DNA from: Synechococcus sp. PCC 7336
GTDB lineage: Bacteria > Cyanobacteriota > Cyanobacteriia > Thermostichales > PCC-7336
DNA length: 64,000 nt
Direction: 5' to 3'
NCBI RefSeq assembly: GCF_000332275.1
Contig: NZ_CM001776.1
Coordinates: 4,090,008-4,154,007 of the forward strand
Made by a program: the position numbers and the translations under genes. Positions 15,606-24,751 of this stretch are shown here, one piece after another. Each line of letters begins with the position of its first letter. Positions within the stretch are counted from its first letter, which is position 1. Under the pieces are notes generated by a model. That model was not told the origin of the DNA and made no database searches. It worked only from the letters and a program-made list of their open reading frames with translations.

Positions 15606-16427
15606 ATGGCTTTTACTAGGCGAGTATCGCGCGATGAGAAAGGTGTAGTTGAGAACAATCGCATCTTGGAGCTACATCTGTACCCGGGGAACTTCTGCAA
15701 CCGCGACTGCTCCTTCTGCACCGTTTTCGGCAGCCCCAAAGGCTGGTACGCCGAGTACACCCAAGCCCATCTAGATGCCGCTCTAAAATCAGTCGTTACC
15801 CAGGCAGACGGCGCGCTGAAGTTTTACGGCGGCGAACCCACGCTCAATCATGAAAATGCAATCTGGGCCATTCGCTACGTTCGTGCCCGGGGCTTTGAGG
15901 GTACGATCGCCATCTTCTCGAACGGTATTTTGGCCGATCGGCTGATTGAGGTGCTCGAATCTGACCCACTGGCATATATCACTGCCGCGCTAAACTACTC
16001 CATTGCTACCGGGGATGGCGCACCCCAGATGCCTCAAGAATCGCTAGCACGATTATCAGCCTACGAAGCCGAGCATCCTGGCAAAATTACCATTGCCCAT
16101 GCCGATATTGTGGATTCTGGTTGGGGAATCGAGCCCTTTACCGGGGATCGCACTCGTCCCAAACAAGAGACTGTCTGCCCCCATTGCTATCCAGTGCTAA
16201 CCAGCAAGGGGGAATTTCACGCCTGTCCCTTCGCCATCGAAAGCCGCGCCCCCCACTATCAGTTAGGAAATTTAGAAAGCGATCCGGCGGTGGTTGCCGC
16301 CAACTATCAGACCTTTCTGCACTGGCTCGATACCGTCCATCAGCCCTTTGCCGAAGACCACAATCTAGCGGCCTGCACGGTATGCATGCAGCATCTAAAA
16401 GAACTGCCAGTGCCCGAATTCGCATAA
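15606..16427 (+). CDS. Radical SAM protein with extra Cys cluster
   Basis: Residues C31, C35 and C38 (CNRDCSFC) form the CxxxCxxC motif for the SAM-binding 4Fe-4S cluster, and KFYGGEPTLN near 75-84 is the GGE SAM-binding motif. The C-terminus has additional cysteines (CPHCYP, HACPFA, CTVCMQH), as in SPASM/Twitch proteins with auxiliary clusters. From ATG 15,606, with GGAAGGA upstream, the protein has 273 residues; the longer frame overlaps the previous gene. It resembles no named maturase that I can identify. Placement between a hydrolase and an importer suggests modification of a small imported molecule, or maturation of a neighbouring protein. Confidence 0.8.
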   Translation: MAFTRRVSRDEKGVVENNRILELHLYPGNFCNRDCSFCTVFGSPKGWYAEYTQAHLDAALKSVVTQADGALKFYGGEPTLNHENAIWAIRYVRARGFEGTIAIFSNGILADRLIEVLESDPLAYITAALNYSIATGDGAPQMPQESLARLSAYEAEHPGKITIAHADIVDSGWGIEPFTGDRTRPKQETVCPHCYPVLTSKGEFHACPFAIESRAPHYQLGNLESDPAVVAANYQTFLHWLDTVHQPFAEDHNLAACTVCMQHLKELPVPEFA

Positions 16428-16468
16428 CGCCTAGAACTCATTTAAAAGTCCATTCAATTCGGTAAAGT

Positions 16469-17635
16469 ATGTCCTCTAAACGTCCTTTCTCTTTGTCTCG
16501 CCGCCGATTTCTAAGCTGGTCCGCTGCTGGAGTCGGCGTAGGCTTAGGGCTCAACGCCTGCGGCAGCAGTCCTTCGGCTACTAGCTCAGATTCCTCCGGC
16601 ACTACTGGAAGCCAAGAGTTTGCCGGACAGCAACTGCGAGTCTTTATCTATTCTGGCAGTACGGAAAAGTTCTTCCGGGATAGCTTTGTGCCCGCTTTTC
16701 AGGCCAAGACGGGGGCAACGGTGATTCCAGATCCCGGCTGGTGGGACTCGATCCCTAAGCTCAAGGCATCGCCTCCCGGTCAGCCTGCCTTTGACTTGGT
16801 CTTGACTGACGCCACACAGGGCTATCCTGCCATTCGCGAGGGCCTGTTCCAAACTATCGACATGGACCGGATTCCGAACAAGGAAAAATTCACGCCTTCG
16901 GTGCTGGATAACTGGGTTTACCGAGAGGGCTATGGCATCACCTTTCCAGGATCTGGCATGGTCTTAGCCTACAATGACGACCTGATTGACTTTACTCCAA
17001 CCGACTGGGGTGACTTAATGCGGGACGAGGTCACAGGCAAACTGGGGATGTATAACTCCTTTTATATGTCTTTGTACACCTTTGCCTGTATGAAAGTGGC
17101 TTGGGAGGGGCGACCCGGCACCGCTGCCCGGGAAATGACGGATAACCTGTCCGAGGTGCTGGAATTTGCCAAAGTCCAGCGCGATCGCGTCCAGTACTGG
17201 TGGCCTACCTCCACTGACATGGTGCTGAATTTAGATCGGAGCAACTCTGCCATCGGTAATATGCATAGCAACGGCATGATTACTGCCATGCGGGAAAGTC
17301 CAAAGCTAAAATCCATAGTCCCCAAAGAAGACATTGCCTTCGTGCAAACGATGTGGGTGATTCCGGCAGATACACCGCAGAAGGCTCTCGCGGAAGAGGC
17401 GATCGACTTTTTGCTCAGTGAAGAAATGCAGCGGGCAGCGGCTGAGAATGGAGCGCCTACGCCTATTTTGTCAGTGGCCCAAGAGGTAGCGGCCCGAGAT
17501 GAGGCTTGGACACAGGTGTATCCGGCCACAGCTGAAGAGATTCAAAAGATTCAATACTACCCTTACGATGCCTACTTCCAAGATTGGGACAGTATCGTAG
17601 CCACTTGGGACCGACAAGTTCTACGCAAGGGGTGA
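16469..17635 (+). CDS. PotD-like substrate-binding lipoprotein (Tat)
   Basis: This 388-residue extracellular solute-binding protein resembles PotD/Fbp-type (family 1) proteins. The N-terminus has a twin-arginine motif SRRRFLSWS and then a lipobox LNAC, so it is probably exported folded by Tat and lipid-anchored outside the membrane. A Ser/Thr-rich linker follows. The binding domain includes QQLRVFIYSG, GYGITFPGSGMVLAYN and TMWVIPADTPQKALAEEAIDF, typical of spermidine/putrescine or 2-aminoethylphosphonate binders. It is followed after 6 bp by the ATPase gene. The ligand cannot be named from sequence. Confidence 0.85.
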   Translation: MSSKRPFSLSRRRFLSWSAAGVGVGLGLNACGSSPSATSSDSSGTTGSQEFAGQQLRVFIYSGSTEKFFRDSFVPAFQAKTGATVIPDPGWWDSIPKLKASPPGQPAFDLVLTDATQGYPAIREGLFQTIDMDRIPNKEKFTPSVLDNWVYREGYGITFPGSGMVLAYNDDLIDFTPTDWGDLMRDEVTGKLGMYNSFYMSLYTFACMKVAWEGRPGTAAREMTDNLSEVLEFAKVQRDRVQYWWPTSTDMVLNLDRSNSAIGNMHSNGMITAMRESPKLKSIVPKEDIAFVQTMWVIPADTPQKALAEEAIDFLLSEEMQRAAAENGAPTPILSVAQEVAARDEAWTQVYPATAEEIQKIQYYPYDAYFQDWDSIVATWDRQVLRKG

Positions 17636-17641
17636 GGTGCG

Positions 17642-18742
17642 ATGGAAGCCCTGCGAATTGAATCTCTAAGACGAACCTTTGGGCCGGGGCCTGCTGCCAT
17701 TGATGGGGTTGATTTGGCGGTAGAGTCAGGGCAGTTTTTCTGCTTATTGGGACCCTCCGGCTGCGGCAAAACCACCCTCTTGCGACTGATTGGCGGATAT
17801 TTGATGCCAAATTCGGGAGAGATTATCATCGCTGGGCAGTGCCTCACTCATCAGCCGCCAGAGCGCCGCAATGTGGGCATGGTGTTTCAAAACTATGCCC
17901 TCTTTCCCCACCTGTCTGCTAGAGAAAACGTCGCCTTTGGCTTAGCGGTGCGGGGACTGTCCCGTCAGGATCGTCGGCAGCGGGTAGAAGCAATGTTGGA
18001 TCGAGTCGGACTCTCTAATTCCGAACGTCGGCGCTATCCTCGAGAGTTATCTGGAGGGCAGCAGCAGCGGGTGGCATTAGCCCGTGCCCTGGCGATCGAG
18101 CCCGAGTTGTTGCTGCTAGACGAACCTCTGGCAAACCTAGATCGCAAGCTACGGGAACGGCTGCGAGGGGAACTTCGCGACATTCAGCGGCGGACTGGAG
18201 TGACGACTATTCTGGTTACCCACGACCAGGACGAAGCCTTTTCTATGGCCGATCGGGTGGGAGTCATGATGCAGGGGCAATTTTTGCAGATCGATTCGCC
18301 TACGGCACTATATCAGCAACCGGCTACCCTTGCTGTGGCTCGGTTTGTCGGGGAGGCAAATCTGTTTCAGGTCGAGACAGTGACTTCGGTAGGGGTGCAA
18401 TTAGTAGGCGGTTTGCAGTTCTCTTCGCTGCTTGGGGCATTAGTACCGGGCACCTGGCTGCTGATTCGTCCCGAGCACTGCGTCGCGGGTCGGGCCGCTC
18501 TAGATTGTTCCTACTCTTGGCAAGCTCAGGTGGTTGAGTCTACATTTTTGGGCAGCGATCGCCTGTTGAAAGTGGAGATTTTTCAGGGAACCGTGCTGAA
18601 AGTGCGCGGACGACCCGAGGAGTTACCCCCGGCTCGAGTAGGGGACATCTTGCCAGTGGGGTTCGATCGCGATCGCATTTGGATCGTTCCCCATTACGAG
18701 CCCGCCAGGGCCTTGGGCCTGCTAGCGACCACAAATTATTAG
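17642..18742 (+). CDS. PotA-like ABC transporter ATPase
   Basis: This 366-residue importer ATPase has Walker A GPSGCGKT at about 37-44, Q-loop VFQNYALFPH near 85, signature LSGGQQQR near 137, Walker B LLLLDEP near 157 and the H-loop VTHDQDEA. A C-terminal TOBE-type regulatory domain (GTWLLIRPEHC) completes the CUT1/Pot-Fbp architecture. It lies 6 bp after the binding-protein gene and 17 bp before the first permease, forming one operon. It energises uptake of the unknown ligand. Confidence 0.92.
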   Translation: MEALRIESLRRTFGPGPAAIDGVDLAVESGQFFCLLGPSGCGKTTLLRLIGGYLMPNSGEIIIAGQCLTHQPPERRNVGMVFQNYALFPHLSARENVAFGLAVRGLSRQDRRQRVEAMLDRVGLSNSERRRYPRELSGGQQQRVALARALAIEPELLLLDEPLANLDRKLRERLRGELRDIQRRTGVTTILVTHDQDEAFSMADRVGVMMQGQFLQIDSPTALYQQPATLAVARFVGEANLFQVETVTSVGVQLVGGLQFSSLLGALVPGTWLLIRPEHCVAGRAALDCSYSWQAQVVESTFLGSDRLLKVEIFQGTVLKVRGRPEELPPARVGDILPVGFDRDRIWIVPHYEPARALGLLATTNY

Positions 18743-18759
18743 TTATTCCTTGCCCTGCT

Positions 18760-19659
18760 ATGAACAAAAACTGGACTCTGCTATCGCGTCTGCCTGCCCA
18801 TTGGCTGCTGGCGACACCGGCATTGGTCCTCTTATTGTTCTTTTTTTGGGTGCCGATAATCCTACTGGTACGAGTTAGTTTTTATGCTGGGGGCGGCAAC
18901 AGTGGATTTGGCATCGGCGGCGGTGGTTTTTACGAACCGGGCACCTGGACCCTGGAAGCCTATCAATTTCTCTTTCAGGACAGCTACTTCTATGAAGTGT
19001 TGACCTTCACTGTGGCCCTGGGCATCAGCCTGACCCTACTCATCTTACTGCTAGCCTACCCCCTGAGCCTGGTGATTCATCGGCTGCCCCTGTGGCTCAA
19101 GTCGATCGCTCTGGCTGCTGTCATTTTGCCGAAGCTGGCAAACCCGCTGATCGTCATTTATGGCATTCAGCTGTTGTTAAGTCATTCTGGCCCCATCAAT
19201 CAGGCGTTGGTGGGCCTGGGCATTGTCTCTGCACCGCTGATGCTGTTTCACAATTTCACCGGGGTGGTTATTGGTGGGGTGTATGCGATTGTTCCCTACG
19301 CGGTGTTGATTTTGGTGACAGCGCTAGATCGCATTGACGCCAACCTGCTGCCCGCAGCTCGGGGACTGGGAGCCAGTTCCTGGCAGGCGTTTTGGCGGGT
19401 AACGTTTCCCCTGTCACTGCCGGGGTTAACTCTGGCGGCTATGCTCAGCTCGATCTTTGCTCTGGGGTTGCTAGAAGCTCCCAGTCTGCTGGGCAGTCCG
19501 CAGGAAATTACCCTGGCGGTGGATATTCGCAAGCAGACCTTTGAAAATCTCAACTGGCCGAGAGGAGCGGCTGAGGCTGCGATCGTGCTGGTGGCGGTAG
19601 GGATTTGCATGACAATGTACGCCCTCTCAAGCCGGTGGGCAATCAGGAGGCGATCGTGA
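18760..19659 (+). CDS. ABC importer permease, PotB-like
   Basis: This 299-residue protein has six predicted membrane helices and the EAA-type coupling loop ARGLGASSWQAFWRVTFPLSLPG near 200. It is the PotB-type subunit of the Pot/Fbp importer. The ATG at 18,760 was chosen because the longer frame would overlap the ATPase gene. A glycine-rich periplasmic loop (GGGNSGFGIGGGGF, about 45-58) between helices 1 and 2 is unusual. It overlaps the next permease by 4 bp (GTGA), showing translational coupling. Confidence 0.88.
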   Translation: MNKNWTLLSRLPAHWLLATPALVLLLFFFWVPIILLVRVSFYAGGGNSGFGIGGGGFYEPGTWTLEAYQFLFQDSYFYEVLTFTVALGISLTLLILLLAYPLSLVIHRLPLWLKSIALAAVILPKLANPLIVIYGIQLLLSHSGPINQALVGLGIVSAPLMLFHNFTGVVIGGVYAIVPYAVLILVTALDRIDANLLPAARGLGASSWQAFWRVTFPLSLPGLTLAAMLSSIFALGLLEAPSLLGSPQEITLAVDIRKQTFENLNWPRGAAEAAIVLVAVGICMTMYALSSRWAIRRRS

Positions 19660-20486
19660 AAATTTTAGGTTTACAGCATCGTAGTTCCTGGATGAACGCG
19701 GGTTTAGTGGTGGGTTTGGTGGGCTTTAGCATCCTGCTGCTGCTGGCGATGCTGTGGCCCTTGGTCTACGTGTTTTGGATCTCTTTTACCCCGAGCAATT
19801 TTTTGCGCCCGCCAGTGCGGGAGTGGTCGTTGCGATGGTATCAAAGCTTTTTTCAAAACCCCCAATGGACGATGGGGTTAAAGAATAGCCTAATTGTTGC
19901 TGCCATGACTGTATTCGGTTCTCTAGCGAGCGGAGGCTGCTCGGCGTTAGCCGTGACCCGATTTCACTTTCGCGGAGCCAAGCTGCTGTCGGGTGCATTG
20001 CTGCTGCCTTTGTTTGTGCCCGCTGTAGTGCTGGCAATGGCGCTTTTGCCCTTTGTACACAAGCTGGGTATTTGGGGCTCTCATTTTTCTCTGGCCGCTG
20101 CTCACAGCCTCTGGAGCGTGCCGGTGGTATTTCTAGTGATTCGGTCAGCCCTGGAGGATCTCAATCCAGACCTGGAAGCAGCTGCCCGTGGATTGGGCGC
20201 TAGCCCTTTGGCCAGCTTTCGCCGGGTTACCCTACCCCTGATTGCTCCAGCGGTAATGGTGGGGGCGACTATGGCATTTATTCTGTCTTTGAATGAAGTG
20301 GTCGTGGCTCTGTTTCTCAGTACCCCAGCGATTGAAACGCTGCCTAAGGTGATTTGGCCAAACCTGCTTTACACGTTGACGCCATTGGTCGCCGCCGCCT
20401 CTAGCATTACCATGGCGCTGACTCTGGGGGGAATGGCGATCGCCACCTGGCTCTTCCGATTGTGGCAGCAGGCAAAGCGCAGGTAG
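19656..20486 (+). CDS. ABC importer permease, PotC-like
   Basis: This 276-residue second permease has about six membrane helices and the coupling loop ARGLGASPLASFRRVTLPLIAP. The GTG start at 19,656 has a strong AGGAGG site 6 bp upstream and overlaps the previous stop by 4 bp, so it is preferred over the ATG at 19,605. Together with the gene before it, it forms the heterodimeric channel of the importer. This completes a binding protein-ATPase-two-permease set. Confidence 0.88.
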   Translation: MKILGLQHRSSWMNAGLVVGLVGFSILLLLAMLWPLVYVFWISFTPSNFLRPPVREWSLRWYQSFFQNPQWTMGLKNSLIVAAMTVFGSLASGGCSALAVTRFHFRGAKLLSGALLLPLFVPAVVLAMALLPFVHKLGIWGSHFSLAAAHSLWSVPVVFLVIRSALEDLNPDLEAAARGLGASPLASFRRVTLPLIAPAVMVGATMAFILSLNEVVVALFLSTPAIETLPKVIWPNLLYTLTPLVAAASSITMALTLGGMAIATWLFRLWQQAKRR

Positions 20487-20506
20487 GGCATTAAATTTTA
20501 AGGCGT

Positions 20507-20517
20507 CATTTATATGA
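20507..20517. promoter_or_regulatory. Operator-like half-site before kinase gene
   Basis: CATTTATATGA matches the ArsR-cluster half-site CATTCATATGA with a single change. It lies between the last permease and the kinase gene, suggesting that the kinase has its own promoter controlled by the same regulator. Confidence 0.4.
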
Positions 20518-20573
20518 GTCTGCGTTCATGTTAACTATGGCAATCCAATTTCTGTCGAGTTCTGTCAGGTCTA

Positions 20574-21650
20574 TTGGCGTCTTCAACTCCACTGAATCTC
20601 GAGCAGCTTCGCAAGGAACTGCGATCGCATCTTCAATCTCGTCAGTTATGGAAGGGCGGCGATACCTTAGACCTTATGGCCCACGGCGAGGCAAACATCA
20701 TTTTCCGATGGAATGCAGATCGTCTCGTGCGGGTTGCCGCGAACACCCCCAATCAGCGCTTCGAGGGCGACTTTAGCCGCTTGACAGCTTTCGAATGGAC
20801 AATTCTGCGCTACCTCCACGGGTCTGGCCTAGGTCACGAGCTGCTAGGGGAGCAATTGGAGTCTGGCAAAGATTTTCCGTACACCTATTTAATTACTAAC
20901 TACATTGCTGGAGTGCCGATAGATTATAGTCGCCAGCACCTCCAGCAGTGTGCCGTCACCCTGGCGCGACTGCATCGGTTGCCCCTACAACCAGGCTATG
21001 GGGATATCCGTCAGCTAATGCCGCAAGTGCAGCGGGTCAGCCATCCTCTGATGCTCTTCTGGCAAGAATCGCGAGACTACGCCCAACCTTATTTGGATGC
21101 TCCAGAGGCAAATCCAGATATTGTCAAAATGCTGGAGTCGTTGCTGGCTAAGGCCCAGACTCGCCTCACGGCAGAAACACTACTCTCGGAGTATCCCTAT
21201 GAGTGTCTGGTACATAGCGACCATACCTATGAAAACTGGGTTATCGACGATCGGCAAGCCTACCTGATTGACTGGGAATGGGCCGAGATTGGCTCACCTG
21301 CCGGAGATTTAGGTCACTTCCTGTCTCCGGTGACCATTCGTCGCCGCCACGGCTATCAGATGCCTGCTGGCGACAAACAGTTTTTCCTGAACGCTTATTA
21401 CAATGCTTTGGAAGAAAGCGAACTAGTGAAGAAAATAAAGGTCCACTTCGCAGTATTCGGGGCTTTTCCGGCATTGCGATCGATCTGCTGGACGGCTGGC
21501 TACTGGGTTGCCGCCCGTCGCTGGTATGCCGATTTAGTAGAAGAAAGTGCCAGTGCAGCGTCTCGCATGGAGCGGCTGCAGGCCAGTCAACAACAGTTTC
21601 CCCAGATGTGGTCTGAGGTGATGGCGCTACTGGAGGAACCCCTACCTTGA
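20574..21650 (+). CDS. APH/choline-kinase-like phosphotransferase
   Basis: This 358-residue protein has the aminoglycoside phosphotransferase/choline kinase fold. It has a nucleotide-binding N-lobe (LDLMAHGEANIIFRW), the catalytic loop VHSDHTYENW near 213 and the metal site LIDWEWAEIGSPAGDL near 232. These features fit kinases that phosphorylate small alcohols such as choline, ethanolamine, thiamine or aminoglycosides. At the end of the importer cluster it would trap the imported molecule by phosphorylation; this is inference. The start is uncertain: TTG at 20,574 is used because the overlapping ATG frame from 20,528 is in another phase. Confidence 0.78.
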   Translation: MASSTPLNLEQLRKELRSHLQSRQLWKGGDTLDLMAHGEANIIFRWNADRLVRVAANTPNQRFEGDFSRLTAFEWTILRYLHGSGLGHELLGEQLESGKDFPYTYLITNYIAGVPIDYSRQHLQQCAVTLARLHRLPLQPGYGDIRQLMPQVQRVSHPLMLFWQESRDYAQPYLDAPEANPDIVKMLESLLAKAQTRLTAETLLSEYPYECLVHSDHTYENWVIDDRQAYLIDWEWAEIGSPAGDLGHFLSPVTIRRRHGYQMPAGDKQFFLNAYYNALEESELVKKIKVHFAVFGAFPALRSICWTAGYWVAARRWYADLVEESASAASRMERLQASQQQFPQMWSEVMALLEEPLP

Positions 21651-21732
21651 CAATGGTTTCAGCCTCCTCGGAAAATGGGGCGCGAGAGCATACTAAGCGG
21701 GTCTATTGCAAAGAATGGCAAGCAGCGATCGC

Positions 21733-22716
21733 CTACACTGCCACCATCAGCATTTCTTCCACCGCCTGCACCACATCGTCAGGCTGCACAATCGTGGCAT
21801 TTTCCAACGTGCCATTATAGGGGGTGGGAATATCTTGAGAGGCTAAGCGAGCCACGGGGGCATCGAGTTCGTCAAACAGTTCTTCCATAATGCGGGAGCT
21901 CAACTCGGAACCAATCGCTCCAGATTTCATCCCCTCTTCCACAATCAGCACCCGATGGGTCTTGCGCACCGACTCGGTAATGGTTTCCATATCCAGTGGC
22001 TTGAGGGAAATCAAGTCAATCACTTCGGGATCGATTTCGTTAGCCACCAAACTATCCATCGCCTTCATGACGTGATAGCGCATGCGGGAATAGGTCAAAA
22101 TCGTAATATCTTCGCCGGGACGGACCACTTCAGCCTTGTCCAACGGCAATAAATATTCTCCCTCGGGCAACTCCTCTTTGAGGTTGTAGAGCAAGACATG
22201 CTCGAAGAACAGAACGGGATTGTCGTCGCGAATGGCAGCTTTCAACAGCCCCTTAGCGTTATAAGGGGTAGAGCAAGCCACCATTTTCAGGCCGGGTACT
22301 GCTTGGAAATAAGACTCCAGACGTTGGGAGTGCTCTGCCCCCAGTTGACGGCCTACCCCTCCCGGACCCCGAATCACGAGGGGAATTTTGAAGTTGCCGC
22401 CCGAGGTGTAGCGCAACATGCCTGCATTGTTGGCAATTTGGTTGAAGGCTAAGAGCAAAAAGCCCATATTCATGCCTTCCACAATCGGACGCAATCCCGT
22501 CATGGCCGCACCCACAGCCATGCCAGTAAAGCTATTCTCGGCGATCGGGGTATCCAGAAGTCTCAGCTCGCCATATTTCTCGTAAAGATCTTTGGTGACT
22601 TTATAAGAGCCGCCATAATGGCCCACATCCTCACCCATGACGAAGACCGCATCGTCGCGGGCCATCTCTTCATCGATCGCTTCGCGTAAAGCATTAAATA
22701 ACAACGTTTCTGCCAT
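21733..22716 (-). CDS. pdhB: Pyruvate dehydrogenase E1 beta subunit
   Basis: This 327-residue protein is the beta subunit of the E1 component, which with ThDP decarboxylates pyruvate and passes the acetyl group to lipoyl-E2. Conserved parts are [51 protein letters not shown] and the C-terminal VQAVEEML. The Met at 22,716 fits the family N-terminus ([10 protein letters not shown]); the upstream extension is rejected. It lies 50 bp after pdhA in the same direction. In many cyanobacteria pdhA and pdhB are unlinked, so the adjacent pair is notable. Confidence 0.95.
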   Translation of the reverse strand: MAETLLFNALREAIDEEMARDDAVFVMGEDVGHYGGSYKVTKDLYEKYGELRLLDTPIAENSFTGMAVGAAMTGLRPIVEGMNMGFLLLAFNQIANNAGMLRYTSGGNFKIPLVIRGPGGVGRQLGAEHSQRLESYFQAVPGLKMVACSTPYNAKGLLKAAIRDDNPVLFFEHVLLYNLKEELPEGEYLLPLDKAEVVRPGEDITILTYSRMRYHVMKAMDSLVANEIDPEVIDLISLKPLDMETITESVRKTHRVLIVEEGMKSGAIGSELSSRIMEELFDELDAPVARLASQDIPTPYNGTLENATIVQPDDVVQAVEEMLMVAV

Positions 22717-22766
22717 CTTTAACAGTTCCAGATAGGGGGAATGGGGTCGAGTCATTGGGGGGCGAA

Positions 22767-23798
22767 TTATTCGTCTTCAGCAAACACAAATCGATACAGC
22801 TCGTCCACAGTTGGTTCGGGGCTGTCGAAGGCAAACTGGACGGCATCCTCGACTTCTTTGCGAATGTCTAGAGAAATCTCATCCAGCTCCGCTTGCGCCA
22901 TCAACTCGTGCTCTAGGGCATAGCGCTCGAACGCTTTAATCGGATCCTGCTGTCGCCAAAATTCTTTTTCCTCGACCTCCCGCAGCTCGTCGGGGTCTGC
23001 CAAGGAGTGGCCCCGGAAGCGGTAGGTCATGCACTCCAGCAGCGTCGGTCCTTCACCGGCTCGCGCCCGCGCGATCGCGTCCTGCGCGGCCTTGCGGACG
23101 GCTAAGACATCCATCCCGTCAATGCGGTAACCGGGCATGCCGAAGACTTCAGCCTTTTTATAAATCTCCACATCGGAGGTGGCGCGCTCGTGCAACATGC
23201 CGATCGCCCAGTTGTTATTCTCAATCACGTAAATAATGGGCAGCTTCCACAACTGAGCCATGTTGAGACATTCGAAAAACTGGCCGTTGTTGGAAGCACC
23301 ATCGCCAAAGAAGCAAGCGGTGACTTGGTCCGTTCCCCGATACTTGGCGGCAAACGCTGTGCCGGTGGCGACTGGAATACCTTCGGCCACAAAGGCGTAG
23401 CCGCCCAAGAAATTGTGTTCGGCAGAAAACAGGTGCATCGAGCCCCCTCGCCCCTTGCTGCAGCCGGTGGCTTTGCCGAAGAGTTCTGCCATGACCGAGC
23501 GGGCGGGAACGCCAGCACTGAGGGCGTGGACGTGTTCGCGGTAGGTGCCTGCGACGTAGTCGGTGGCTTTGAGGGCTTTAATGACGCCAGTGGTAACGGC
23601 TTCCTGTCCGTTGTAGAGGTGGACGAAGCCAAACATCTTACCCTTGTAATACATTTCGGCGCACTTGTCTTCGAACTGTCGCCCCAACTGCAGATCGCGG
23701 TAAAGCATCGAGGCTTCAGCACGATTCACCTGGGCCTTAGGAGTGTTCGGCGGCGGCAGGTGAGTCAGTGTAGGGGGGGCGATGCGTTCTTGGACCAT
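22767..23798 (-). CDS. pdhA: Pyruvate dehydrogenase E1 alpha subunit
   Basis: This 343-residue E1 alpha subunit binds thiamine diphosphate: [17 protein letters not shown] near 175 is the ThDP/Mg motif, and [15 protein letters not shown] carries the phosphorylation-loop-like region near 270. [21 protein letters not shown] at the N-terminus is typical. The start at 23,798 is chosen to match the family; the upstream Pro/Cys-rich extension is unlikely. It is the first gene of the pdhA-pdhB operon and feeds acetyl-CoA to lipid synthesis and the TCA cycle. Confidence 0.95.
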   Translation of the reverse strand: MVQERIAPPTLTHLPPPNTPKAQVNRAEASMLYRDLQLGRQFEDKCAEMYYKGKMFGFVHLYNGQEAVTTGVIKALKATDYVAGTYREHVHALSAGVPARSVMAELFGKATGCSKGRGGSMHLFSAEHNFLGGYAFVAEGIPVATGTAFAAKYRGTDQVTACFFGDGASNNGQFFECLNMAQLWKLPIIYVIENNNWAIGMLHERATSDVEIYKKAEVFGMPGYRIDGMDVLAVRKAAQDAIARARAGEGPTLLECMTYRFRGHSLADPDELREVEEKEFWRQQDPIKAFERYALEHELMAQAELDEISLDIRKEVEDAVQFAFDSPEPTVDELYRFVFAEDE

Positions 23799-24096
23799 GT
23801 GGAAGTCTGCACGAAGCAGGGTGTCGGGACAGAGATGGGGCGGGCAGGCGATCGGACTTGCAGTTGGGTCTCGATTGAGCACCGATTTCTAAAATTATCA
23901 TAAAGACTTAACGTCCGGATCTTCAGTTCTTCTACAAGTCTGTGCTCAACTCAGGAGATTTCCAGCCCAGAAGTTACCGGCCAATCCAGGTCTGTCAATT
24001 CAAGAGGTATATCAATGGAGTTCCTGGCCACGGCTGGCAGACTGCGAGAGCCCACAGACAGTCTCGACCTTACCCTGCTGGTGTTGTAGGGTAAAT

Positions 24097-24534
24097 GTGA
24101 CTTTGCGGCTTGCCCGATACATGGCCATACCTCTGATTCGGCGGCTCTACGAACGGGGCTTCGAGCGCGAGGACATCATCCAGCTCTTTCACTTCATCGA
24201 TTGGGTGATGGCATTGCCGGAGGAGTTGGAGCAAGAGGTTTGGGAGGAGATTCAAGCTTACGAGCGGGAGCAGAGGATGCCTTACATCAGCAGTGTGGAA
24301 AGGATCGGTCTGACCAAAGGACTGCAGCAGGGGCTCGAACAGGGGCGACAACAAGCGCTTCGCATACTGCTGCGTTTAATGGAAGGTCGGTTCGGCTCTA
24401 TTCCGAGTTCGCTTCAGGCTCAACTTCAGGCGCTGAGCGTAGTGCAGCTAGAAGAGTTAGTCGATACAGTCCTAGCCGCTGACTCACTCGAACAACTGGC
24501 CGAATACTTGGCCCAAAAGCCCTCTGAGTCGTAA
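24097..24534 (+). pseudogene. C-terminal remnant of PD-(D/E)XK/DUF4351 ORF
   Basis: The frame encodes only the second half of the same transposase-like nuclease family seen at 6,522-7,146. It has LIRRLYERGFEREDIIQLFHFIDW, then MPYISSVERIGLTKG, a Gln-rich helix and the DUF4351 end. The N-terminal nuclease core with its catalytic D-(D/E)xK residues is absent, and 23,883-24,096 contains no matching frame. It was probably truncated by deletion. It may still encode a 145-residue helical protein, but no activity is expected. Confidence 0.7.
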
Positions 24535-24751
24535 TCTCCAGACTTAGATGGCGGACTCTCCCGCAAGATGTCATTAGCCCTAGACCATTTGCTAGGTTAG
24601 CGATACACGTTCTGTGCCAAAGCAGATTGGGGGCTCTTGGTTTGAAAATTAGAGCCTACACTGGCCACCTAAAAATTGCAGACTCGCAACAGTCGCATAG
24701 GTCGCAGTCTGGGCTGGAGTTCCAGAGTCAAGTTCGGGAGCATTGTGTCAC

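Noticed and set aside
23190-23903. 237-residue plus-strand frame antisense to pdhA
   Set aside because: It is the complement of a well-conserved pdhA gene; its composition follows codon bias of the real gene.
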